From a virus, in the IMG/VR virus record IMGVR_UViG_3300018080_000020, positions 1-64,000 of that record: a stretch of DNA of 64,000 nt; one strand, given 5' to 3'. The position numbers and the translations under genes were made by a program. Below the pieces are notes generated by a model. It was given only the letters and a program-made list of their open reading frames with translations, ran no database searches and was not told the origin of the DNA. Shown in pieces: positions 14,019-21,140 of the stretch. Numbering within the stretch: the stretch's first letter is position 1; each line of letters opens with the position of its first letter.

Positions 14019-14171
14019 ATGAAACATGAAATACATATAATATCTGATGATGGTATCCCGTTTGTCTTTGATACCTATGAGTCAATGGAGCAAGCAAAGA
14101 TCTTTAGGCTGATGCTGCTTGCAATGTACAAACCAGAACAGGTTATAATTAGGAGGGCAACCAGTGAATGA
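14019..14171 (+). CDS. Small hypothetical protein
   Basis: 50 aa (MKHEIHIISDDGIPFVFDTYESM...). Starts after the GAAA-tetraloop hairpin and overlaps the start of the next gene. No family recognised. Confidence 0.55.
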   Translation: MKHEIHIISDDGIPFVFDTYESMEQAKIFRLMLLAMYKPEQVIIRRATSE

Positions 14172-14376
14172 TTATGGAGTAGCATGGGTAGGTGGAGTGA
14201 AAAATCAGAAACAAAAACCGTTCTATGCATATAGAGAGATAAAGAGGGGCAAGAACAAGGGTAAGTACCAAATCACTTTAACAAACGGTAGACGTGAGGA
14301 CGGTTCTATCAGACCCGGAGATCCAGTGATCGTTCCAGAGTCTGATATAATAAGGTTTCCGGGGGAGACTATTTAA
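14164..14376 (+). CDS. Small basic protein
   Basis: 70 aa; start GTG 14164 with AGGAGGG upstream. Basic, beta-type composition with a GDPVIVPESDIIRFPGE ending. Followed by TAATG coupling to the next gene. Confidence 0.6.
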   Translation: MNDYGVAWVGGVKNQKQKPFYAYREIKRGKNKGKYQITLTNGRREDGSIRPGDPVIVPESDIIRFPGETI

Positions 14377-14621
14377 TGGCACGTGCCTTAAAAGAATGGA
14401 TAGATGAGCCAACAGAGTTTCGGTTTCATCCAGAAATAACAAAGATCCTATATGAACCTGCACTAATCGGTGTGGTCTTTGGATACTGGGATCGATTATT
14501 AGAGATCTGTTATTATAATATGGATAAGCCCAACTTTATAGTATTATACATGGTGCTTGGATCATATCCGTTAAGTGTTTACATTAAGAATGGATGTTTA
14601 ACTATTACAAATGACTGCTAA
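14376..14621 (+). CDS. Small hypothetical protein
   Basis: 81 aa; starts on the previous stop. Hydrophobic central part (about 33-70), not long enough to call a membrane helix with confidence. Unknown. Confidence 0.55.
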   Translation: MARALKEWIDEPTEFRFHPEITKILYEPALIGVVFGYWDRLLEICYYNMDKPNFIVLYMVLGSYPLSVYIKNGCLTITNDC

Positions 14622-14772
14622 ATCAACATATAAGAAGGATAAGAAAGCCAAGCAAGAGAAGCTCGGTAAGATCAGGATACCTACGCCTCCAACAGGTGGT
14701 GCTATCTTTAAGGATAAGAAAAAATATACCCGGAAACAGAAGCATAAAAAATCCATAGAATCGGATGTGTGA
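14611..14772 (+). CDS. Small very basic protein
   Basis: 53 aa, about one third Lys/Arg (MTAKSTYKKDKKAKQEK..., KKKYTRKQKHKK). Overlaps the previous gene by 11 nt and is followed by tandem terminators. Likely nucleic-acid-binding by charge only. Confidence 0.55.
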   Translation: MTAKSTYKKDKKAKQEKLGKIRIPTPPTGGAIFKDKKKYTRKQKHKKSIESDV

Positions 14773-14819
14773 TGCACAAAAAAATGTGCACGATGCACAG
14801 AAAAATGTGCATTCTTTTT
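14773..14819 (+). terminator. Tandem near-identical terminator hairpins
   Basis: TGCACA-AAAAAA-TGTGCA (14773-14790) is followed directly by ATGCACA-GAAAAA-TGTGCAT (14793-14812) and TTCTTTTT. Two copies of the same stem, the second with a T tract, end the operon. Confidence 0.75.
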
Positions 14820-14915
14820 ATAATTATTAACACACTTATGATTATAACTATGTTATTTATTTAGGCTTTACGATAAATCGGGCATGTGGCATAAAATTTG
14901 CTACAAATTTCAATC
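14820..14915 (+). other. Non-coding spacer
   Basis: AT-rich, with a weak operator-like ACACTTATGATT near 14832. No gene seen. Confidence 0.3.
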
Positions 14916-14945
14916 TTGACATAACCATTATTAGGCTTATAATAA
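14916..14945 (+). promoter_or_regulatory. Plus-strand promoter
   Basis: TTGACA (14916-14921), 18-bp spacer ending in TTA, TAATAA (14940-14945) overlapping a TATAAT. Same spacing as the other phage promoters. Drives the MarR-type regulator unit. Confidence 0.65.
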
Positions 14946-14966
14946 CAAAAAAAGGGGGCAGGAACT

Positions 14967-15047
14967 ATGGGCAGGTTCTTTTGTAAGTTCCGTTTGTTAC
15001 ACAGAAAGATCGTCTTTATAATAGTGAATTACCAGTTACACTGGTAA
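14967..15047 (+). CDS. Possible 26-aa leader peptide
   Basis: ATGGGCAGG... to TAA: MGRFFCKFRLLHRKIVFIIV and six more residues. Preceded by GGGGGCAGGAACT. Basic and hydrophobic. Its end overlaps the palindrome upstream of the regulator gene. Weakly supported. Confidence 0.3.
   Translation: MGRFFCKFRLLHRKIVFIIVNYQLHW
15029..15047. promoter_or_regulatory. Perfect palindrome upstream of MarR-type gene
   Basis: TTACCAG-TTACA-CTGGTAA, 41 nt before the regulator start. Size and symmetry fit a winged-helix dimer site, suggesting autoregulation. Confidence 0.55.
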
Positions 15048-15087
15048 CTTAAAATGAGGGTGGATGGTCGGGATATAGGGAGGTATT

Positions 15088-15465
15088 TTGAAGGAGCTAA
15101 TTTATTTCAATAGACTATTGGACTTTATTAGTAACTCTATCAACAAGGACATTGCCTTTCCACAGTTAAGAATCCTTATTCTGGTTGCAAACAATCAGGG
15201 TATCACTCAGGGTGAGCTTGCAAAGATCTTAAGAGTACCAAAGGGAACAGTGTCCAGAAATGTCATTAAGCTTGCCGACCTTCTAACTCAGGATTCTAAG
15301 GGTATCTGGAAACAGCGTGGCTATGGCTTAGTTGAACAAAGGCCTGATCTGGATGATCCAAGAAAGAGTGCTTGTTTCTTGACCAAGAAGGGAGCTAAGG
15401 TTGTACATGACCTTTCTAAACTGGTTACAAAAGGAGCATCAGACATTGGACTATTTAAGAGCTAA
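15088..15465 (+). CDS. MarR-like winged-helix regulator
   Basis: 125 aa; start TTG 15088 with AGGGAGG 4 nt upstream. Segment PQLRILILVANNQGITQGELA, then ILRVPKGTVSRNVIKLADLL (recognition helix with KGTVSR), then a beta-wing region ending in KSACFLTKKGAKV, the layout of MarR family DNA-binding domains. Dimer-binding repressor or activator of phage genes; a palindrome is just upstream. Confidence 0.8.
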   Translation: MKELIYFNRLLDFISNSINKDIAFPQLRILILVANNQGITQGELAKILRVPKGTVSRNVIKLADLLTQDSKGIWKQRGYGLVEQRPDLDDPRKSACFLTKKGAKVVHDLSKLVTKGASDIGLFKS

Positions 15466-15634
15466 AATAGACAATACAGAGATAGTATATGAGGACGGAG
15501 TCGGCATTGAAATTCAAACGGATTCTGATAGCACGTTTACTGCTTTTAATGATATGAATGACATGAACACCTTTCAGTCTATAATTGCCGGTATATCTAA
15601 GCTCATTGCCAAGTTAATTTCAACTCAAGTATAG
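15446..15634 (+). CDS. Small acidic protein
   Basis: 62 aa from TTG 15446, which has AAAAGGAG upstream; an earlier ATG at 15401 would be longer but lies deep in the regulator gene. Acidic with a hydrophobic C-terminal helix (SIIAGISKLIAKLIS). Overlaps the regulator end by 20 nt. Unknown. Confidence 0.5.
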   Translation: MDYLRAKIDNTEIVYEDGVGIEIQTDSDSTFTAFNDMNDMNTFQSIIAGISKLIAKLISTQV

Positions 15635-15640
15635 CTTTAA

Positions 15641-15674
15641 ATAAGAAACAGGGTACTCAGTGCCCTTTTCTTAT
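15641..15674 (+). terminator. Interrupted hairpin before primase
   Basis: ATAAGAA...GGG pairs with CCC...TTCTTAT around a short loop. No clean T run; probably an attenuator or partial terminator. Confidence 0.4.
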
Positions 15675-15686
15675 GCTTACAGGAGA

Positions 15687-15700
15687 TCACTTGTGAGTCA
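15687..15700. promoter_or_regulatory. Operator-like palindrome over primase start (site f)
   Basis: TCACTTGTGAGTCA overlaps the GTG start codon (15693) of the primase gene. Bound protein could block translation-coupled transcription there. Confidence 0.55.
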
Positions 15701-16499
15701 CTTATCAGATAAATACTTTGACCCGGAACAGCCGTTACATGAGACAAGAAAGTTTCGTCATGATGCCTGTAGCATCGGAAAGAATAAAGCCTTAGCAGTT
15801 ACACGTACAGAAACAGGATGGCTGTATATTTGTCATCGGTGTGGTATTAAGGGAATGAAGAGGCTAAAGGGATTGAGTCCATCGGATACTGTTAGGTTCA
15901 TTACTTCTCAGAAAGCACTACCAAGGGTAGTAGATGATGAGGTAGTACTACTACCTGATGACTACACTACAAGTATTCCTGACAATGGACTCGTTTACTT
16001 GTACAATTACTTAACTGATAAGGAAATAGAGTACTATAGGGTAGTATATAGTAATTCTCTAAATCGAGTCATATTCCCGGTTTATGATGGCAACTCTTTG
16101 GTAACTTGGCAGGGAAGATACCTTGGTGAACCTGACCCAAAGATTCCTAAATGGTTTAATCAAAGAACTAAGAGTAAAAAACATAATTACTTTAAGGTAA
16201 AGAGAGGTAGTAATACATTAGTAATAGTAGAAGATATTCTTTCTGCTATACGTGTAGGCAGGGTAGTAGACTGCTACGCAGTGCTTGGCTCTTATATTCC
16301 TGATGAGCTTATAAAAGAAATAAGTAGGGTTTATTCTGAGTTCAGGATCTGGCTTGACTATGACAAGCTTAAGGCTTCACTAAGATACCAGAAGAAGTTT
16401 CAAATGCTCGGTTTAAAATGTAAGGTTATCAGTACACTGTTAGATCCAAAGTGCTACGGAACAAAAGAAATCGAAAGGAGGGTTTATGGTCAAGTGTAA
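15693..16499 (+). CDS. DNA primase, TOPRIM type
   Basis: 268 aa from GTG 15693, chosen because AGGAG lies 7 nt upstream; an in-frame GTG at 15660 has no ribosome-binding site. N-terminal zinc motif: H...C (FRHDACS) and CHRCG near residues 43-47, as in DnaG/T7 gp4 primases. TOPRIM-like part: LVIVEDILSA (about 172-181), VDCYAVLGS, then IWLDYDK where the usual DxD is changed to DYDK. Makes RNA primers for lagging strand synthesis; helicase is a separate gene at 18418. Confidence 0.8.
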   Translation: MSHLSDKYFDPEQPLHETRKFRHDACSIGKNKALAVTRTETGWLYICHRCGIKGMKRLKGLSPSDTVRFITSQKALPRVVDDEVVLLPDDYTTSIPDNGLVYLYNYLTDKEIEYYRVVYSNSLNRVIFPVYDGNSLVTWQGRYLGEPDPKIPKWFNQRTKSKKHNYFKVKRGSNTLVIVEDILSAIRVGRVVDCYAVLGSYIPDELIKEISRVYSEFRIWLDYDKLKASLRYQKKFQMLGLKCKVISTLLDPKCYGTKEIERRVYGQV

Positions 16500-16767
16500 G
16501 AATTTTTCGTTTAACAGTATGTTCTGGATTCCTGACTATATGGAAGATGGAATAGAAAATTATATTAACTACGGGCTTGAGCCGGGTGGTTTCCTTACTG
16601 CTATCATCTGTAATGACCTTAAGTCAGCAGTCATGAGGGCTGATGGTCAGAACATAGGTAACATCCCGGCATACGTGGCCTACTTTTACAACCATGCACC
16701 AATAGACTGTTGGGGATCATATGATCTGATGGTTAAATGGTGTGAGAAGGGGGGTTTAAATGGATGA
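16486..16767 (+). CDS. Hypothetical phage protein
   Basis: 93 aa; AAAGGAGGG upstream, overlaps the primase end by 14 nt. Segment DGIENYINYGLEPGGFLTAI and NDLKSAVMRAD is the pattern of a small protein family common in phages near replication genes. Function unknown. Confidence 0.65.
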   Translation: MVKCKNFSFNSMFWIPDYMEDGIENYINYGLEPGGFLTAIICNDLKSAVMRADGQNIGNIPAYVAYFYNHAPIDCWGSYDLMVKWCEKGGLNG

Positions 16768-16828
16768 GATAAGGTAGAATATATGGACGTACATGAAAAC
16801 TTCGGATGTAAATTCTTTGAGAGGAAAG

Positions 16829-16993
16829 ATGGCAAAACTAACAAAAGAACAGGCTGAACAAATAGTAAGCCAAGACAGGGTAATTGAATGGATTACCCGG
16901 ACTATGAAAGGAGAGGATCTTGAATTTAGAACCTTTATCACAGAAGGAAAAAGAGGATTGGATAGAGAGGATCAAGCAGATGTCGCAGATTGA
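16829..16993 (+). CDS. Small charged helical protein
   Basis: 54 aa from ATG 16829 after GAGAGG; upstream in-frame ATG lacks a site. Lys/Glu-rich helix. Overlaps the next gene in another frame by 74 nt, so one of the two may be shorter. Confidence 0.5.
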   Translation: MAKLTKEQAEQIVSQDRVIEWITRTMKGEDLEFRTFITEGKRGLDREDQADVAD

Positions 16994-17135
16994 AATGGCC
17001 CGGTTGTGGAGGTTTGCACCTTCAGGGCATCCTATATTTAGCACACTGAATGATCCATTGTTTCAGATATTTGAGGAACGGTTTCAGGAACTGGGAGGTA
17101 TGACTCCCAAAATTTCAAAGGCAATAGGGTGGTAG
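16920..17135 (+). CDS. Small hypothetical protein
   Basis: 71 aa from TTG 16920 with AAAGGAGAGG upstream. The C-terminal part (RLWRFAPSGHPIFSTLNDPLFQIFEERF) is seen in small phage proteins of unknown role. Unknown. Confidence 0.55.
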   Translation: MNLEPLSQKEKEDWIERIKQMSQIEMARLWRFAPSGHPIFSTLNDPLFQIFEERFQELGGMTPKISKAIGW

Positions 17136-17136
17136 A

Positions 17137-17319
17137 ATGAGCTATAAGATTATTAAGAATGCTGCAAAGTGTCTTAAGTGTGGTGACGTGATTGAGTCTA
17201 AGTATCGTCATGACTTTGTAGAGTGCTCTTGTGGTGCAATCTTTGTGGATGGTGGTCATGACTACTTTCGCAGGGGTGGTAACCCAGAAGATATAGAAGA
17301 CCTATCGGAGGTAGAGTAA
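17137..17319 (+). CDS. Zinc-ribbon small protein
   Basis: 60 aa. CLKCG (about residues 12-16) and CSCG (about 30-33) make a short zinc ribbon; HDYFRRGG is also seen. Coupled to the next gene through TAATG. Confidence 0.7.
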   Translation: MSYKIIKNAAKCLKCGDVIESKYRHDFVECSCGAIFVDGGHDYFRRGGNPEDIEDLSEVE

Positions 17320-17795
17320 TGCAAATAGCAACATATGCTCATAAAATTTTTGATATAGCAGAACAATCAGAACAATATGTATATGCTGAAAAAGTCTTTG
17401 ATGTAAGGAAAGAGGCGTTAAAAGAATTAAAAAAATATGCAGAAACACTAACTCAAGGAGACACTATGAAAAACAAAAAATTAGTTCCAACCGGTAAAAT
17501 GTTATGGATAAAGGATCTTATTCTTCATTCAGACCCAAGTGATCAGGAAAAGGCTAATTTTATTAAAACTATGGCTGATTGGGGTTATGCTTATAATGAC
17601 TTTAAATATGTTGACCAAAAGCTATTAGACTATGCCTCAAAGTCAGGGTGCTTCGTGAACTGGTTAGTGAAGTATGGCTATGCAGAATGGGAAGACATAA
17701 AGCTAAAGTTTAAACCAGTTACTCTTAACCTTTTTGAACCATTTACTCTTAACCTTAAGGTTAACACAACAGTTATGGAGACAGGTAGAGAATAA
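17319..17795 (+). CDS. Hypothetical protein with possible internal start
   Basis: 158 aa from the TAATG. A second ATG at 17466 has its own AAGGAG and would give a 109-aa product, so two proteins may be made. A short repeated LNLFEPFTLNL element lies near the C-terminus. Unknown. Confidence 0.6.
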   Translation: MQIATYAHKIFDIAEQSEQYVYAEKVFDVRKEALKELKKYAETLTQGDTMKNKKLVPTGKMLWIKDLILHSDPSDQEKANFIKTMADWGYAYNDFKYVDQKLLDYASKSGCFVNWLVKYGYAEWEDIKLKFKPVTLNLFEPFTLNLKVNTTVMETGRE

Positions 17796-17833
17796 GGCCA
17801 GAGAACTTGGATACTACTATAAGGGGTAATAAT

Positions 17834-18055
17834 ATGATCTATCAAGAACAACCAAGCTGTAATAGGTGTAAGGCCCAGTGCCGGGGTAACAAGATTAAGA
17901 ACAGGTATGCTGACTTAGAGGTTAACTGTAATCGTTGGGTAAGCCCAAGTGGTACATTTATGTTAGCAGAGTTAGCACTTGCACACCCTACAAGTCTGAA
18001 TGAGGCACTGTCTGTTTTACCCTTTGACGTTAACCTTAACTTTTTCTTAAAATAA
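17834..18055 (+). CDS. Small cysteine-containing protein
   Basis: 73 aa from ATG 17834 with AAGGGG 7 nt upstream; a TTG 27 nt earlier is possible but has a poor site. C..C..C (CNRCKAQC) and a later C. Unknown. Confidence 0.55.
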   Translation: MIYQEQPSCNRCKAQCRGNKIKNRYADLEVNCNRWVSPSGTFMLAELALAHPTSLNEALSVLPFDVNLNFFLK

Positions 18056-18067
18056 CAGGAGGATAAC

Positions 18068-18289
18068 ATGGCAATTGCTGTAGACTCAATAATACGTGCT
18101 AATAATACACGTATGTTTAGAAGAACCGTAAACATTCCCGGGCTTCGTGGTGCAGGAGAGTTATTCAAGTATGGGGGATCTATGCCCAGTACATGGCACT
18201 ATAGGAGAATTGATCAAGATATTGCTGGCTCATGTCAAGCTATATGTAGAGCACTATCTAAAAAAATAAGATCAGAAGATATAATTTAG
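18068..18289 (+). CDS. Small hypothetical protein
   Basis: 73 aa, ATG after AGGAGG. Basic N-terminal half (RANNTRMFRRTVN), no motif recognised. Last gene before a new promoter. Confidence 0.6.
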   Translation: MAIAVDSIIRANNTRMFRRTVNIPGLRGAGELFKYGGSMPSTWHYRRIDQDIAGSCQAICRALSKKIRSEDII

Positions 18290-18310
18290 GTAAATTTTTT
18301 TTTAAAAAAG

Positions 18311-18325
18311 TCTCACTTGTGAGTT
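18311..18325. promoter_or_regulatory. Operator-like palindrome (site g)
   Basis: TCTCACTTGTGAGTT overlaps the first bases of the -35 box at 18324. Confidence 0.65.
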
Positions 18326-18353
18326 GACAAAGTAAAAATCGTGACTATATTAT
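18324..18353 (+). promoter_or_regulatory. Strong plus-strand promoter
   Basis: TTGACA (18324-18329), 18-bp spacer ending in TA, TATTAT (18348-18353), followed by GATTAATAGAGGG exactly as at 11448. It drives the helicase-polymerase operon and is flanked by operator-like sites on both sides. Confidence 0.85.
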
Positions 18354-18387
18354 GATTAATAGAGGGTAATATTTTTTTTTTCTTGAC

Positions 18388-18403
18388 TGACTCATAAGTG
18401 AGA
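18388..18403. promoter_or_regulatory. Operator-like palindrome (site h)
   Basis: TGACTCATAAGTGAGA, between the promoter and the helicase start. Confidence 0.65.
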
Positions 18404-18417
18404 CACAGGGGGCACTA

Positions 18418-19638
18418 TTGATAGACGTAAGCGTATTAAAACCACTTTTAGTTAAAGATACTTATAATAACTATAAGAATATTTTAGCTCAGATACCAAA
18501 TATGGAACATGAGCTTAGGGTAATCTTAGACACTATAAAGACTTACTATAATAAGTACCCTGATAAGGCTGATATTAGTGTAGATGAGCTTAAAATACAC
18601 TTTAATAACCAGTATCCAGCAATTAAGAATCGTCAGACATTACTGGCCCTGTTCGATAGATTTGAAAAGGCAGACGTTAAGAATATACAGTTACTTATAG
18701 ACAGTATTAATCAGTTGTCTGAGATAGCTGTAGCCAGCATGATTACTGAGGACTGTATTGAGATCGTTAACAACTATAAGCCTGACAGCCTACAGGCTAT
18801 TCAAAAGCACTTAGAGTTTTACCAGCACCTTACTGATACGCTCTCAACTTCAGAATCTAAGGTTTGTAAGCTAACACTTACGGAACTGCTTAGACTTGAC
18901 TCTGATGAGTACGGTATCGATTGGGAACTTGACTTCCTTAAAAACAATATTGGATCACTTAAACCCGGTACTTTAGGTCATATATTTGCCTATTCAGAGA
19001 CAGGTAAAACAAGCCTTGGTGTATTTGAGGCCGTTAACTTTGCTAAAAAGATAGCAGCACCTGACTGTATTCTATACCTTGGCAATGAAGAGTCGGTCAC
19101 CAGAACAAAGCTTAGAGCGTACTGTGCATTCTCTAAATCAGAAAAGCCATCCGTGCGTGCCTATCAGGACAAGATTGAAGCATCTTGGGATAAACATATT
19201 GGGGATAAGCTTAAGTTCATTGATGATGTCCAGACGATGGCTGAGGTCGAACAGTACATTCAAGACTTCAGGCCAAAGATTGTCTTCATTGATCAGGGCA
19301 CTAAGGTTTACATTCCCGGGGATTACTCAGAAGTCAAGAAATTACAACAGCTATACAACAGATACAGGCAGCTTGCCGGACAAAACAACACGGCAATCAT
19401 AACACTTGGTCAAGCAGATGCTACCTGTGCAAATAGAAGATACTTAAAGCTGAATAACATGGACATGTCAAAGGTAGGTATCCCGGGAGAGCTTGACTTA
19501 GCAATCGGGATCGGGAAGACGGATGAGGAAGGATTTGAACAGAGGCGGTATCTTTCTATCTGTAAGAATAAGTTAACCGGGTCTTTAGATACCGGAGAGG
19601 TTGTCTTCTATAACACTAAGTGTACGTTTGAAAACTAA
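18418..19638 (+). CDS. DnaB-like replicative helicase
   Basis: 406 aa; start TTG 18418 with AGGGGG upstream. N-terminal helical domain, then RecA-like core: Walker A with SETGKTS at about residues 192-198 (a variant of GxxxxGKT), GNEES segment, Walker B IVFIDQG at about 287-293, and IITLGQAD. It is separate from the primase, unlike T7 gp4. Unwinds DNA at the fork for the polymerase further downstream. Confidence 0.85.
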   Translation: MIDVSVLKPLLVKDTYNNYKNILAQIPNMEHELRVILDTIKTYYNKYPDKADISVDELKIHFNNQYPAIKNRQTLLALFDRFEKADVKNIQLLIDSINQLSEIAVASMITEDCIEIVNNYKPDSLQAIQKHLEFYQHLTDTLSTSESKVCKLTLTELLRLDSDEYGIDWELDFLKNNIGSLKPGTLGHIFAYSETGKTSLGVFEAVNFAKKIAAPDCILYLGNEESVTRTKLRAYCAFSKSEKPSVRAYQDKIEASWDKHIGDKLKFIDDVQTMAEVEQYIQDFRPKIVFIDQGTKVYIPGDYSEVKKLQQLYNRYRQLAGQNNTAIITLGQADATCANRRYLKLNNMDMSKVGIPGELDLAIGIGKTDEEGFEQRRYLSICKNKLTGSLDTGEVVFYNTKCTFEN

Positions 19639-19648
19639 GGAGGAGGTT

Positions 19649-20116
19649 ATGTTAAGGGGAATATCTGAAGAAGACTTAGTCTTTCTTAAAAAATTTTTTG
19701 ATAAGATTAAGGTTAATGCAGAGACTGACTGTTGGGAATGGCAGGGTAGTACTAATTCTGGTGGCTATGGTAACGGCTTTGAAAAACTGGGTGCTCATGT
19801 ATGGTCTTATAAGTTTTTCGTTGGCCCTGTGCCTAAAGGATTGCAGGTATGTCATAGCTGTCATAACACTATCTGTGTTAACCCACTCCACCTTAGCATT
19901 AATACTGATCCCGGTAATAAGGCACAGAGTAAGGGTAAGATAGGTCGTAAAAAGGGAGAGCCTTTTCGTAAGTTAACAGAGGAGCAGGTTATTGAAATGC
20001 GTAGAAGGTATCGTGAGGAAGATATTAACATGGTTAAGCTTGCAAAGGATTATCCTGAAGTTACATACAGGCAGGTAAAACATATTATAAATCGTATCTG
20101 TTGGAAACATATATAA
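19649..20116 (+). CDS. HNH endonuclease with DNA-binding tail
   Basis: 155 aa from ATG 19649 after AAGGAGGAGG. HNH_3 pattern: CWEWQGSTNSGGYG, AHVWSYKFFVG, then CHSCHNTICVNPLHL as the metal-binding core (about 72-88). C-terminal KLTEEQVIEMRRRYRE...YRQVKHIINR is a NUMOD-like helix-turn-helix. Free-standing homing endonuclease inserted in the replication operon. Confidence 0.9.
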   Translation: MLRGISEEDLVFLKKFFDKIKVNAETDCWEWQGSTNSGGYGNGFEKLGAHVWSYKFFVGPVPKGLQVCHSCHNTICVNPLHLSINTDPGNKAQSKGKIGRKKGEPFRKLTEEQVIEMRRRYREEDINMVKLAKDYPEVTYRQVKHIINRICWKHI

Positions 20117-20141
20117 ACTATCAATATTAGGAGGTAAACTT

Positions 20142-20903
20142 ATGGCTAAGTCTAAGCTTCATCAGTTACTGGCAGTGGAAGGTGACCTTGGTGGTATCGC
20201 TGGCAAGGTTACCCTTGAGACAAGAACCAATTTTACAAAGCACCCTGACCGTTATATGGGCCATCGTACTTCAGTCGAACCCTTTGATGAGGGTGCAGCT
20301 AAAGAGGCTGATGACATTAAGGCCTTGGATGATACGGTCAAGGCTAAACTGGACTATACTGCGGAACACCTGTCCAGATACTTGGACTGTGTCCTTCAGA
20401 AGGAGGCCACTAATCAGGTCGCTTGTGCTGATCTGGTAGTGGACGGTGTCACTATCGCTACTAACCTTCCGGCTACCTTCTTGCTTGGCTTGGAGAAGAA
20501 GCTGAAAAATATTCGTGATAGCATCTATCAGGCTATCCCTACACTGCAGCCCGGTGTACACTGGGAGCTTGATCCCAGTCAGGGTGAGAACGTGTACAAG
20601 CGTGTACACCCTGAGGAACGCTTTCGCACAAAGCGTGTCCGTAAGAACCACGTGCTGGCTGAGGCTACTAAAGAACACCCGGCACAGGTAGAAATGTTCA
20701 CTGAAGACGTGAACGTAGCCCGGGTGGTAAAGAACGTCTGGTCTGGGATGATCAGTGTGGCTGAGAAGTCTGCCCTGTTAGGCCGGGTAGAGAAGCTTCT
20801 TCGTGGAGTTAAAAAGGCACGTCAAATTGCCAATAATACTCAAGTGGTAAAGGTCACTGTCGGCAAAGAGTTGTTTGACTATATTAATGCTAACAGTGTT
20901 TAA
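20142..20903 (+). CDS. Conserved protein next to permuted tRNA-like RNA
   Basis: 253 aa, ATG 6 nt after AGGAGG. Begins MAKSKLHQLLAVEGDL; mostly helical, with a DLVVDGVTIATNLPATFLLGLEK middle, a KKVRKNHV-like basic patch (FRTKRVRKNHV), KEHPAQVEMFTEDV, and a basic C-terminal helix KLLRGVKKARQIANN. From memory, proteins of this overall shape recur in many bacteria and phages without known function. The structured RNA at 20905 starts right after the stop, so protein and RNA probably form one transcript and may form an RNP. This is inference. Confidence 0.75.
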   Translation: MAKSKLHQLLAVEGDLGGIAGKVTLETRTNFTKHPDRYMGHRTSVEPFDEGAAKEADDIKALDDTVKAKLDYTAEHLSRYLDCVLQKEATNQVACADLVVDGVTIATNLPATFLLGLEKKLKNIRDSIYQAIPTLQPGVHWELDPSQGENVYKRVHPEERFRTKRVRKNHVLAEATKEHPAQVEMFTEDVNVARVVKNVWSGMISVAEKSALLGRVEKLLRGVKKARQIANNTQVVKVTVGKELFDYINANSV

Positions 20904-21054
20904 TAGTTTGGGTTAAACTAAGCCTTAGCTTGAGCTTTAAAGGGTGGTGCTGGTATTGATACCTTAATTTGCACTGCTTTTAGCGTCAGTCTTTTGACCC
21001 AACAAGCTCAGTAAAGGTCTGCAAAATCCAGTAATCGGCATAGAGTCTGCCTTT

Positions 21055-21092
21055 AGTCAAGGTCGGGGGTTCGAATCCCTTACGCCCCACCA
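21055..21092 (+). tRNA. Permuted tRNA, 3' half (T arm, acceptor, CCA)
   Basis: AGTCA (anticodon stem 3' side), AGGTC variable loop, GGGGG-TTCGAAT-CCCTT T arm with two G-T pairs, ACGCCCC acceptor, A73, CCA (21090-21092). It has no D arm or matching acceptor upstream; its partner lies downstream at 21111. Confidence 0.8.
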
Positions 21093-21110
21093 CTTAAAAA
21101 GAACACTTGA

Positions 21111-21140
21111 GGGGCGTTAGCTCAGTGGTAGAGCATGACA
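21111..21140 (+). tRNA. Permuted tRNA, 5' half (acceptor, D arm)
   Basis: GGGGCGT acceptor, TA, D arm GCTC-AGTGGTA-GAGC, A26, TGACA. GGGGCGT pairs perfectly with ACGCCCC at 21082-21088, and TGAC with GTCA at 21056-21059. No T arm follows. The anticodon loop is not continuous, so no anticodon can be assigned. Confidence 0.8.

Noticed and set aside
21055-21092. tRNA 3' half as attP core identity segment
   Set aside because: The integrase is 14 kb away and the downstream 5' half matches its acceptor perfectly, which an att remnant would not explain.
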